From Flavobacteriales bacterium UBA5692 (GTDB taxonomy: Bacteria; Bacteroidota; Bacteroidia; Flavobacteriales_D; Sanyastnellaceae): a stretch of 11,638 nt of DNA. The position numbers were made by a program, and so were the translations under genes. Location of the stretch: positions 1 through 11,638 of the forward strand of contig DIHQ01000184.1 in the NCBI GenBank assembly GCA_002420235.1. The letters are read 5' to 3'. Below, piece after piece: positions 1 to 7,020 of this stretch. The stretch's first letter is position 1. Every line of letters starts with the position of its first letter. Below the pieces are notes generated by a model that had not been told where the DNA came from, made no database searches, and was given only the letters and a program-made list of their open reading frames with translations.

Positions 1-1370
1 AGATCTACACCAAAATCTGTCGGTCTTGTGATGTAGGATAGTAAAGGGTTGGACCCAATACTGAACTCCGGCTCTTTATCAAGTTCGACAGCTTCATCCG
101 CGCCCTGTCGGCGAAGGACAATGCCCGCGTGTAGTTTCCATTCACCACTTTCCCAGCGGACATGGGCGCGAGCTTCGATGAAATTGCTGCCCGCTGGGTG
201 CGCTAGTGGCTGTCGGTTGTGTGTCCATCCTTGAGCGGGGGCGGCATGTGAATAGGTGTATGGCCGGATAGCGCAAGCCTCCACCACGGCTCCCCATTCC
301 TTGCGTGGGTGCTGCCATGTAATCGTTCCCAGCAGGCCCCACTTATTGCCCCACCACCTTTCTGGGCTAAACACTTGGCTCACGACCAACTCGTCCAGCA
401 GCATTTGGCCATAAAACTGTAAGGTGTTTTTAGCCCATCGAGGGACCCAGGCAAGTGCCGCGCCGACCATGGCGTTGTCTGCAGAACCAAGCGCGTATTC
501 TGCTGGTCGAAAGGCTACTACTGGCAAGGTGTATACCGGCTCAAATCGGGACGTATATCCGCTGTCATTTGCCAGCCAAGTAACAGCACCAAATAGTGTG
601 CCTGTCCATCCCGTTCCAATCTCTAAGTCGATGGCATGACTGGCGAGCCAACTTCCACGTTTATCTGCGATTGCTCCTGGGGTGGGCTGGTTGAGCCCAG
701 GAAGATTGAGTGGACTGCCCACGGTCAGGTGTTGCGTGCGCCCGATCATGTGTACGTATGATATTCGATCGGTTTTCAAAACAATCCGGGCAAACGGGAG
801 TGGTGCAGCTTGCCGGTCCAGCCAAAGTGAACGCCATCCCTTGCCCCAGTGGTGTCTTTGGTTTCCGACTTCAAAGGCAAGTGATGGAGTTATAGCGTAG
901 CCAAGTGTGCCCACCATACGGACGAGCGCAATGTCGGCCTCGCTGGGGTTCCAAGCCAAGCCCATGCCGCCCCACGTTCCCCACTGCCAGGCCTCATTCC
1001 AATCGTCCTCGTGGACGCCAGCTATGCGCCAGTGATCGGCATGACCGAAGGTGTAAAATTGGTTCTTCGACCAGTCCCACGTCATGCCCAACTGCCATCC
1101 TGTTCCACCCGCTGATGGCCAATTCCAAAATGCCCCACGGTGTATTGCTCCTGGACTATATTGAATCGTGCCGAATCCTTGGAGACCTGGTGCTTGGTTC
1201 GCTGTATCCGATTTTTGTTCGATTGCGGGCCAGATGCCCGTTGCTTTAGGTGTCCATGCGCCAACATTCCATCGAGGACCGACTAACTCCTGCGCACTCA
1301 TGGTGCCTTGGTGGGGAATGGCTACGAATATCAAGAAAGACAACAGCAGTATGTCACGGGCTCGATTCAT
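1..1370 (-). CDS. Secreted Trp-rich Wzi/RemB-like outer-membrane barrel protein (partial, C-terminus outside window)
   Basis: An unbroken minus-strand frame of 456 codons starts at ATG 1370 and leaves the window at base 1 without a stop. The first ~27 residues form a signal peptide: MNRAR, a hydrophobic LLLSFLIFVAI stretch, then a likely cut near SAQ/EL. The mature part has alternating polar and aromatic residues as in a beta-barrel, with about 30 Trp in 456 residues. Residues 174-196 carry the pattern H-x-G-x-G, S, L, R-Q-A, P-x-P-[YF], R, also present in the barrel gene at 2646-4085 (11 of 23 positions identical). It resembles the conserved core of Bacteroidota RemB/capsule-assembly Wzi-like proteins, from memory of that family. 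The start lies 14 bp after the stop of the WecA-type gene, so they are probably co-transcribed. Likely role (inferred): outer-membrane polysaccharide assembly, attachment or gliding-related surface function. A generic outer-membrane porin is the main alternative. Confidence 0.72.
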   Translation of the reverse strand, partial: MNRARDILLLSFLIFVAIPHQGTMSAQELVGPRWNVGAWTPKATGIWPAIEQKSDTANQAPGLQGFGTIQYSPGAIHRGAFWNWPSAGGTGWQLGMTWDWSKNQFYTFGHADHWRIAGVHEDDWNEAWQWGTWGGMGLAWNPSEADIALVRMVGTLGYAITPSLAFEVGNQRHHWGKGWRSLWLDRQAAPLPFARIVLKTDRISYVHMIGRTQHLTVGSPLNLPGLNQPTPGAIADKRGSWLASHAIDLEIGTGWTGTLFGAVTWLANDSGYTSRFEPVYTLPVVAFRPAEYALGSADNAMVGAALAWVPRWAKNTLQFYGQMLLDELVVSQVFSPERWWGNKWGLLGTITWQHPRKEWGAVVEACAIRPYTYSHAAPAQGWTHNRQPLAHPAGSNFIEARAHVRWESGEWKLHAGIVLRRQGADEAVELDKEPEFSIGSNPLLSYITRPTDFGVD

Positions 1371-1384
1371 CCCTTAACATACAA

Positions 1385-2536
1385 TTAGGCAACGGCAGAC
1401 TCTGAGGCCTTATGTTTTTTATTTTGTTCTATTGCATCCTTGAGCAATTCATCTCGTTTTCTGGCCAAATTGTGCTGTCCTTTGGTGCGAATTAAAACAG
1501 GCAAAAACCAGAGAAAGCTCAGTGTAAACAAACCAAAAAACATGCCCTCTTCATTCAATTTTGGGAATAGAAGAGGCCTTGCCCAGGAAATGGCTAAAAT
1601 GCTGAAGCTAAATATGTAAACGAAAACCGACGTTTTGGCGTGGCTCAAAGTGACCATCATGAGCCGATGGTGCAGGTGATTACAGTCGGGGCTGAACGGG
1701 CTAATTCCTCGTGCTGCACGCAAGCAAAATACTCGCAATGTGTCAACCAGTGGGTACGCCAGGATGCTCATGGCGATTACGGGTTTTGAAATACCAATCC
1801 ATGATATTGGGACCAAGTTATCTGGCGTATTGATGACATACGTTGCAAGTGAATATGCGAGCAGGCCGGCCAAAAGCGATCCGCTATCGCCCAAGAAAAC
1901 CTTTGCTGGAGCGACATTGAACACGAGGAATCCCCCCATGGCCCCGGCAAGGGTGAGCGCGATAATCGCAATGGGCGTTTGTCCGGTGTTTAGAAACCAA
2001 AAAGCGAATGCCGACATGGCAATGACAGTGTAGCCTGCGGCAAGACCATCAACCCCATCGATGAGATTAAGCGCATTGACGACAACGATGTAAACGAACA
2101 GAGAGAAGACAAGTGATAATGACTCAGGCAACGCTTCTATTCCGAAGAGTCCACCAAATGTATTGATCTTGAAGTCGCCTACGGAAATCAAAATAATGCC
2201 GACAACTAGATGAACCAGTAACTTTTTCGAGGGAGCCATCCCGATGATGTCATCTTTTAAGCCCATCATAAAAATGACAACCGTGCATGACGCCAAAGCA
2301 CAACCCGCTTGGAACATTTCAGTTGGGGGTGTTGGGCCGAGTGCTAGCCAGAAAAATACATTGATTAAGAGCGCAGCAAAAATTACAACACCACCTATGG
2401 CGGGGACGGCTCGTTTGTGAATTTTTCGGGGGTTTTCAGGTAAATCAATGAGCCCCTTCTCTCGTGCCACTTTTATCAGCGTTGGCATACTAAAAAGCAC
2501 GATGAAAAAAGCGGTTACTGCGACGAGGAACATCAT
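1385..2536 (-). CDS. WecA/TagO-type polyprenyl-phosphate sugar-1-phosphate transferase
   Basis: This 383-residue multi-pass inner-membrane enzyme of the MraY/WecA superfamily transfers a sugar-1-phosphate (typically GlcNAc-1-P) from a UDP-sugar to undecaprenyl phosphate, the first step of many surface polysaccharides. Family motifs in order: KIHKRAVPAIGG (38-49), the Asp pair in GLKDDIIG (D95, D96), NLIDGVDGLAAG (157-168; D160, D163), FLGDSGS (D217), and the cytoplasmic PDCNHLHHRL loop (283-292). That H-x-H-H loop fits WecA/TagO rather than MraY, whose loop reads HHH. C285 replaces the basic residue usual in PD[RK]xHxHH. The hydrophilic Lys-rich tail (~350-383) is probably cytoplasmic. ATG occurs twice at the start (2536 and 2533). 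It lies 109 bp after barrel gene 2646-4085 and 14 bp before the next barrel. Sugar specificity cannot be read from sequence. Confidence 0.93.
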   Translation of the reverse strand: MMFLVAVTAFFIVLFSMPTLIKVAREKGLIDLPENPRKIHKRAVPAIGGVVIFAALLINVFFWLALGPTPPTEMFQAGCALASCTVVIFMMGLKDDIIGMAPSKKLLVHLVVGIILISVGDFKINTFGGLFGIEALPESLSLVFSLFVYIVVVNALNLIDGVDGLAAGYTVIAMSAFAFWFLNTGQTPIAIIALTLAGAMGGFLVFNVAPAKVFLGDSGSLLAGLLAYSLATYVINTPDNLVPISWIGISKPVIAMSILAYPLVDTLRVFCLRAARGISPFSPDCNHLHHRLMMVTLSHAKTSVFVYIFSFSILAISWARPLLFPKLNEEGMFFGLFTLSFLWFLPVLIRTKGQHNLARKRDELLKDAIEQNKKHKASESAVA

Positions 2537-2645
2537 TTGAAGGTCAAGCTAATTTTAAAAACCAACAAAATGTAGAGTGCCTGTGAAAAGTATGATTAGT
2601 TCAATGTGGATAAAGACCCCACTGCTGAAATTCAGGTTAGGTTGC

Positions 2646-4085
2646 CTAATTCCAATGCAAAACTCCGGCATGCACACCCGCTCGGATACTGGCGTAGTCT
2701 TCGAAGGGGGCGCCTAAGAGTTCAGGACTCTTTTGGCCAATTCCCACCCAAAGACGAAGCGGCCAGATTGGTTGGAGTTCAAAAAAGGCATCCACATTCC
2801 ATCCTGATGCGAAATTATTGTTTTCAACCATTGTACGTAGCATCCATCGTTCACCAAACCGAATACGGGTTTCGATGTGTGCGCTTTCTCTCCATAGGCT
2901 GTGAAGGCTCATTCCAGCGTTGCTTAATTCCGTTTGAATTAGTCCGGAGCTCCCGTCCTCAATCGTATGGCAATCCCGGCAGTGTGAAGATTCGCACTCG
3001 GCCCACTCTGCGCGCACCATCCAACGGTCGCCTTGGGCATTGATGCCAATCACACGTGTCAGCGCCTGAATGGAACGGGTGCTTTCGAGCCAAGTCATGG
3101 ATTGTTGGGCATAAGCGATTAATTGGACTGAGGCTATGCGTTGATGAAATTGAAAGTCTAATCCTGCGACGTGCCGAGTAGGTGTATACATTTCTCCTTC
3201 TTCTAATCCAAGGGTTTCCCACCCTCCTGCAGCCTCTTGTTTAACAGTTTCCCAACTGAAATTATAGATCCCCTGCAGGACGATATGAGGCCCAATGCTT
3301 TGATGGTGGGCAAAGAACAAGGCTCGGCTTCGCTCTAGGAGCGATTCAGCGGTTTCGCCCGAAATCCCTCGACGGGTGGACATCCAACGGGTGGACCACA
3401 AGCTTGTTCGGTGTCTCGCTCCTTGATGAGTCAGCCTTAGGTAAGGTGCCGGTACAGCCTGGCGCGAAAGGAATGCACTCGACCGTCCTGCCCCGATATG
3501 TAGGGCGTCAATTCCGGCATCCCATCCCCATACCTCGTGCTGTCGGCCCACCCATCCCCGAGCAAACATGACGTCGAAATAGGCTTCGTCTACGGTGTTG
3601 TACCCGCCGTCTTTGCCCAATTTGGAGCGGCCCCAGCCGGGGATTCGATACTGTGTAGCCCAGTGACCGAGTAGAGGCTCCGCAAGCCCTTGGCGTTCAA
3701 GGAGCTCACCTCCCAATTGCCACTTGCCCTCGATAATTCCTTGGAATCGCGCTCCGCGTATGTTATCCCACCAGGTTTGGGCTTGTCGAGAGCCACCCTC
3801 GGACTTTGTCCGAATCGAACCTATATGAGCTTGTAGCACTGGATCGACTACGATAAGGGTCTGGGTGCGATCGTCATCGGAAAAATCGAATAAGTGATTG
3901 TGCAACGTTCGCTTCCACCAAGTGGACGCATCCGATGGCTCGGTCAATTTTGATCGTTGGATCGGTACGAAGCCCGTACTATCTGCGTTTCGCAGTTTCC
4001 ACCAGGTATCAGTTTGTCCCGACACCATAGCGGGTAAACAAAAAAAGATTACACTGGCCAGATAGAACGGCAGGCTTTGCGTCAT
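2646..4085 (-). CDS. Secreted Trp-rich Wzi/RemB-like outer-membrane barrel protein with CxxCH motif
   Basis: Complete 479-residue protein. A signal peptide (residues 1-~23, hydrophobic FYLASVIFFCLPAM, cut near VSG/QT) is followed by a mature domain with about 25 Trp. Residues 55-90 (TWWKR..LHNHL, then a polar stretch, then DPVLQAHIG) recall the W..RKL.nEHL....dPvl pattern remembered from RemB-like proteins. Residues 196-218 share the H-x-G-x-G...RQA.P.P[YF].R core with the protein at 1-1370, making them paralogs. Three TWW motifs occur at 27-29, 55-57 and 104-106. The only cysteines in the mature chain are C364, C369 and C372, ending in CxxCH (369-373), between two predicted strands. The start overlaps the fcl stop by 4 bp (ATGA), so translation is probably coupled. 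Predicted role: outer-membrane step of polysaccharide assembly, export or attachment. The family call is from memory and moderately certain. Confidence 0.75.
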   Translation of the reverse strand: MTQSLPFYLASVIFFCLPAMVSGQTDTWWKLRNADSTGFVPIQRSKLTEPSDASTWWKRTLHNHLFDFSDDDRTQTLIVVDPVLQAHIGSIRTKSEGGSRQAQTWWDNIRGARFQGIIEGKWQLGGELLERQGLAEPLLGHWATQYRIPGWGRSKLGKDGGYNTVDEAYFDVMFARGWVGRQHEVWGWDAGIDALHIGAGRSSAFLSRQAVPAPYLRLTHQGARHRTSLWSTRWMSTRRGISGETAESLLERSRALFFAHHQSIGPHIVLQGIYNFSWETVKQEAAGGWETLGLEEGEMYTPTRHVAGLDFQFHQRIASVQLIAYAQQSMTWLESTRSIQALTRVIGINAQGDRWMVRAEWAECESSHCRDCHTIEDGSSGLIQTELSNAGMSLHSLWRESAHIETRIRFGERWMLRTMVENNNFASGWNVDAFFELQPIWPLRLWVGIGQKSPELLGAPFEDYASIRAGVHAGVLHWN

Positions 4086-5026
4086 GTAAGTGATTCTTTC
4101 ACTTCAGCGTACACACCTTCAATGCCTTCGCGAAGGCCAATTCGAGCTTTCCACCCGAGCGCTTTGATGCGTTCGATGTTCATGAGTTTTCGAGGCGTCC
4201 CATCTGGCATGCTCGCATCCCAATCGAGTTCACCGCTGTAACCGACGATGTCGCAGATCATCTCAGCAAGGGATTTGATACTCAGGTCTTCACCTGTACC
4301 TACATTCACCCATTTTTCGCCGTTGTAAGTATCCATTAAATGAACGCAGGCCTCCGCCAGATCGTCTACGTGTAGGAATTCACGCTTAGGTAATCCTGTC
4401 CCCCACATCGGCACGCTAGGGTGTCCATGAATCTTGGCGAAATGGATTTTTCGTAACAAGGCAGGTAGGACGTGGCTGGTCTTTAAATCGTAGTTATCGC
4501 CGGGACCGTAGAGATTGGTTGGCATGGCGCAGATGAAATTAGCGCCGTATTGATGGCGGTAGGTTTCGCACAATTTGATACCTGCAATCTTCGCTACGGC
4601 GTAAGGCTCATTGGTTGGCTCGAGCGGACCGGTGAGCAGTGAGTCTTCAACCAGTGGTTGTGTGGCCATTTTGGGGTAAATGCAGGACGAGCCAAGGAAC
4701 AGCAGCTTATTTACTTGATTTGACCAAGCGGCATGAATAACATTCGCCTCTATCATGAGGTTCTCGTAAAGGAACTGAGCACGAAAGAGATTGTTGGCGT
4801 TAATACCTCCTACTTTGGCAGCGGCTAAGTAGACTTGCTGCGGCTTTTCGCGCTTGAAAAAATCCTGCACCGCATGCTGATCAGTCAAATCGAGCTCTGC
4901 ACGTATCCGCGTTACGATATTCGTAAATCCTTTGGATTGGAGGTTACGGACAATTGCCGATCCGACCATCCCACGGTGCCCTGCTACAAAAATTTTCGTT
5001 GATAATTCCGCTCCAGATGTTCCCAT
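4082..5026 (-). CDS. fcl: GDP-L-fucose synthase (GDP-4-keto-6-deoxymannose 3,5-epimerase/4-reductase)
   Basis: Cytoplasmic NADPH-dependent enzyme of the short-chain dehydrogenase/epimerase family. It converts GDP-4-keto-6-deoxy-D-mannose to GDP-L-fucose, the last step of de novo fucose donor synthesis. The 314 residues match the usual length. The nucleotide-binding GHRGMVG glycines are at 16, 19 and 22. Catalytic positions are S113, C115 (SSCIYP), Y142/K146 (Y-x3-K) and H185, all with a constant +6 offset from the E. coli enzyme (C109, Y136, K140, H179). The partner dehydratase Gmd is not in this window. ATG 5026 follows the permease stop by 23 bp, and the gene runs 4 bp into the next barrel gene. 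A TTACTTTG element ends 4 nt before the ATG, a near match to the Bacteroidota -7 box, so the gene may have its own promoter. This gene implies that the surface glycan contains fucose or a related deoxysugar. Confidence 0.96.
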   Translation of the reverse strand: MGTSGAELSTKIFVAGHRGMVGSAIVRNLQSKGFTNIVTRIRAELDLTDQHAVQDFFKREKPQQVYLAAAKVGGINANNLFRAQFLYENLMIEANVIHAAWSNQVNKLLFLGSSCIYPKMATQPLVEDSLLTGPLEPTNEPYAVAKIAGIKLCETYRHQYGANFICAMPTNLYGPGDNYDLKTSHVLPALLRKIHFAKIHGHPSVPMWGTGLPKREFLHVDDLAEACVHLMDTYNGEKWVNVGTGEDLSIKSLAEMICDIVGYSGELDWDASMPDGTPRKLMNIERIKALGWKARIGLREGIEGVYAEVKESLT

Positions 5027-5049
5027 GATGCAAAGTAAAAATGAAAACC

Positions 5050-5898
5050 TCAGTCCGGTTGAATTTGCCGCAACCCGTCACCAATAAAGGTAAATGCCAA
5101 GACAACACTAATGATTAAAACACCGGGAGCAATGGCTAACCACGCATGACTTCCAGTGATTAGGTGGTAGTGTTCTTGAATGATATTACCCCAACTTGGG
5201 ATGGGAATTTGAGCTCCGTAACCGAGAAAGCTCAACCCGGATTCGACAAGGATAGCTGCAGCGAAGTTGGCCGCAGCGATTACAGTGATTGGACCAGTTG
5301 CGTTTGGGAGCATGTGCTTTAGCATGACACGCAAATCTGAATAACCTAGGGCTTGTGCTGCTTGTACATACTCCATTTCGCGTAATGTGAAAAATTGCCC
5401 GCGTACCACGCGGGCAACATCTACCCACATGGTAAGACCGATTGCTAAGAAAACCTGCCATAAACCCTTGCCAAATGCCATAGTGATGGCGAGGACCATT
5501 AGTAGTGTTGGAAGGGTCCAAACAACTTGGATGAACCAACTGATGATGGCATCTACCGTGCCTCCTCGGTAGCCGGCCCATGCCCCGAGTAAGATCCCAA
5601 TGAAAAGCGAAATCAACACCGCAGTGAAGCCAACGCCGAGGCTGATGGCTGTACCCGCCATGAGGCGACTAAGCATGTCTCTGCCGTAACGATCTGTGCC
5701 GAGCCAATGGATCTGAGTCGTTCCGTCGGCAATGGACCATTGTGCCCCTGGCGCGAGCAGTGCCCGTTCGAGCAATTGGTCATTGGCGTTGGGGGTGGCA
5801 TCTGGTCGAATCTTCGGTCCCGCCAATGCAACCAACACGAGCATGCCAATCCAATAGGCCCCAATGCGAGCAGGAAGGTGGTGGGCGAGGCGTTTCAA
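5050..5898 (-). CDS. ABC transporter permease, OppC/DppC type (peptide/nickel family)
   Basis: Inner-membrane permease of 282 residues. An N-terminal membrane segment (~12-27) is followed by a periplasmic stretch carrying HWLGTDRYGRDMLSRL (64-79), the hallmark of the OppC N-terminal region, then a BPD-type transport domain. The coupling (EAA) loop lies at ~176-199 (EYVQAAQALGYSD...LPN). The conserved C-terminal blocks GLSFLGYG (221-228), PSWG (234-237) and FIGDGLR (271-277) are present. The start is TTG 5898, 24 bp after the glycosyltransferase stop. The next in-frame ATG (residue 19) would cut through the first membrane segment, so TTG is preferred. No OppB-like permease, ATPase or binding protein is adjacent; partners must be elsewhere. 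The sequence suggests oligopeptide or similar import. A link to the glycan genes rests on co-linearity only. Confidence 0.93.
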   Translation of the reverse strand: MKRLAHHLPARIGAYWIGMLVLVALAGPKIRPDATPNANDQLLERALLAPGAQWSIADGTTQIHWLGTDRYGRDMLSRLMAGTAISLGVGFTAVLISLFIGILLGAWAGYRGGTVDAIISWFIQVVWTLPTLLMVLAITMAFGKGLWQVFLAIGLTMWVDVARVVRGQFFTLREMEYVQAAQALGYSDLRVMLKHMLPNATGPITVIAAANFAAAILVESGLSFLGYGAQIPIPSWGNIIQEHYHLITGSHAWLAIAPGVLIISVVLAFTFIGDGLRQIQPD

Positions 5899-5922
5899 AT
5901 CAGAGGGGTTCGTGGGGTGAAT

Positions 5923-7020
5923 TTAAATCCGACGCCCCTTCCAATGAATTCTACCATGCAGAAGTTGCCACCATGCTCCCCACACCAAAATGGCGTATCG
6001 AATCGGGAACAGGAGCATATCAACCGTTTGCCATGTGATGCTGAATTCTCGGCGTGCCAGCGTTAAGAGACGCCAATCTACGAATGACTTCGCGGCAGCA
6101 ACTCCCACCAATGACCACAACAATGCTGTATTTCCTGTGGCAATTACCCCAAAGGCTAATGCTAATGGAAGGGTATGCAGGGCGGCTATAGTGAGAGCAG
6201 TCTGTTGTGTTTCTGAGTCTTGTGCGCCAGTTTTGGAGGCCCAACGGGCTCGTTGTTGCCACAAAGCTTTCCAGTTGGGCGCTGTACCGGTGGTAACGCG
6301 AGCTTCGGGAGCTCTGCACCATCCAATGGTTTTATCAGATTTCCGTAAGGCGAGCATGGCGAACGCATCGTCTCCCGATGCCCACTCGGGCTGTAGGGCG
6401 TCGACCGGGTAGTCCGCGGTGGCGTATAGAATATTTGCGCCGCTGCCCATAGCGAGATTCTGGGACTGTACGCCACCCGCAATCCACGCCTGCATTACAG
6501 CGAATTCCATCTGCTGAAAGCGGTTCCATGCCGTGGAAGGTGATGCATCGATTATGACCCCACCCAATATACACTCGGCTTTGTGGTGCACAGCGCTTGA
6601 CAGCATGGTTTGGGCCCATTCTGAGCCGAGCCGGACGTCAGCATCTAACGTGGCAAACCAAGGGGTTTGAACCCACTTGAACCCTGTTATTAGGGCAGCT
6701 TTCTTACCCGACCCCTCTGTTGGAATGCATTGCACGCCGGATTCTTTTGCAATGCGGGAGGTGTCATCGTTGCTCCCGTCATCGATGATTACGATGATGA
6801 CAGGATAAGATTGAGCTTTTAAATCGTTTAATAAGTGGGGCAAGACCTCCGCCTCGTTGCGGCAGGGAATGAGGACGGTAAGTTCATTTGAAATTTCGAC
6901 GTAAGGGATATTACTGGGCTCAATCTTGTGGAGTCGAGCCCACACTTTCCAGGCAAAAAAAGTATAAGCGAGTCCGCACACTCCTGCTGCTACCCAGAGA
7001 ATAATAAGTACTTCAAACAT
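5923..7020 (-). CDS. Membrane-anchored family 2 glycosyltransferase with QxxRW motif
   Basis: A 365-residue inner-membrane glycosyltransferase with its GT-A domain on the cytoplasmic side. Residues 3-24 form a membrane anchor. The catalytic domain begins LTVLIPCRNEAE (47-58), with IIDDGSNDDT (D80, D81) for nucleotide binding, the DAD metal site at 126-128, the GDD acceptor/catalytic-base region at 216-218 and QQRARW (255-260, containing QxxRW). About three C-terminal membrane segments follow (~276-296, 299-312, 331-352). QxxRW is typical of processive GT2 enzymes but also occurs in non-processive ones. ATG 7020 is preferred over ATG 7068: it places the anchor at the N-terminus and gives a short 8-bp overlap (ATGTTTGA) with the upstream gene, consistent with translational coupling. 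It likely extends or modifies a lipid-linked glycan or lipid. The donor sugar is not inferable. Confidence 0.9.
   Translation of the reverse strand: MFEVLIILWVAAGVCGLAYTFFAWKVWARLHKIEPSNIPYVEISNELTVLIPCRNEAEVLPHLLNDLKAQSYPVIIVIIDDGSNDDTSRIAKESGVQCIPTEGSGKKAALITGFKWVQTPWFATLDADVRLGSEWAQTMLSSAVHHKAECILGGVIIDASPSTAWNRFQQMEFAVMQAWIAGGVQSQNLAMGSGANILYATADYPVDALQPEWASGDDAFAMLALRKSDKTIGWCRAPEARVTTGTAPNWKALWQQRARWASKTGAQDSETQQTALTIAALHTLPLALAFGVIATGNTALLWSLVGVAAAKSFVDWRLLTLARREFSITWQTVDMLLFPIRYAILVWGAWWQLLHGRIHWKGRRI

Noticed and set aside
1..6. AGATCT at the very left edge as a cloning or rearrangement scar
   Set aside because: The coding frame continues through it with no change; a six-base palindrome is expected by chance.
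905..1249. Plus-strand open frame of 114 codons
   Set aside because: It lies opposite the minus-strand barrel gene, whose frame is open over the whole left end and has a signal peptide and family motif. The plus-strand translation has no recognisable features.
1385..2536. MraY (peptidoglycan) identity
   Set aside because: The histidine loop is PDCNHLHH, WecA/TagO-like, not the MraY HHH form, and the neighbours are polysaccharide genes, not division/cell-wall cluster genes.
2625..2635. Palindrome CTGAAATTCAG between the barrel and WecA-type genes
   Set aside because: Five-bp arms around one base with no T-run and no second copy; too short to claim as terminator or operator.
2967..2981. Calling the barrel a cytochrome c
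   Set aside because: One CxxCH motif in a beta-rich barrel is not enough; it is reported as a finding only.
2606..3043. Plus-strand open frame of 145 codons
   Set aside because: Antisense to the 3' end of the complete barrel gene; Arg/Pro-rich composition typical of a shadow frame and no motif.
5707..6412. Several plus-strand frames of 98-140 codons across the permease/GT2 junction
   Set aside because: They lie opposite two genes with clear family motifs and show no domain or start signal.
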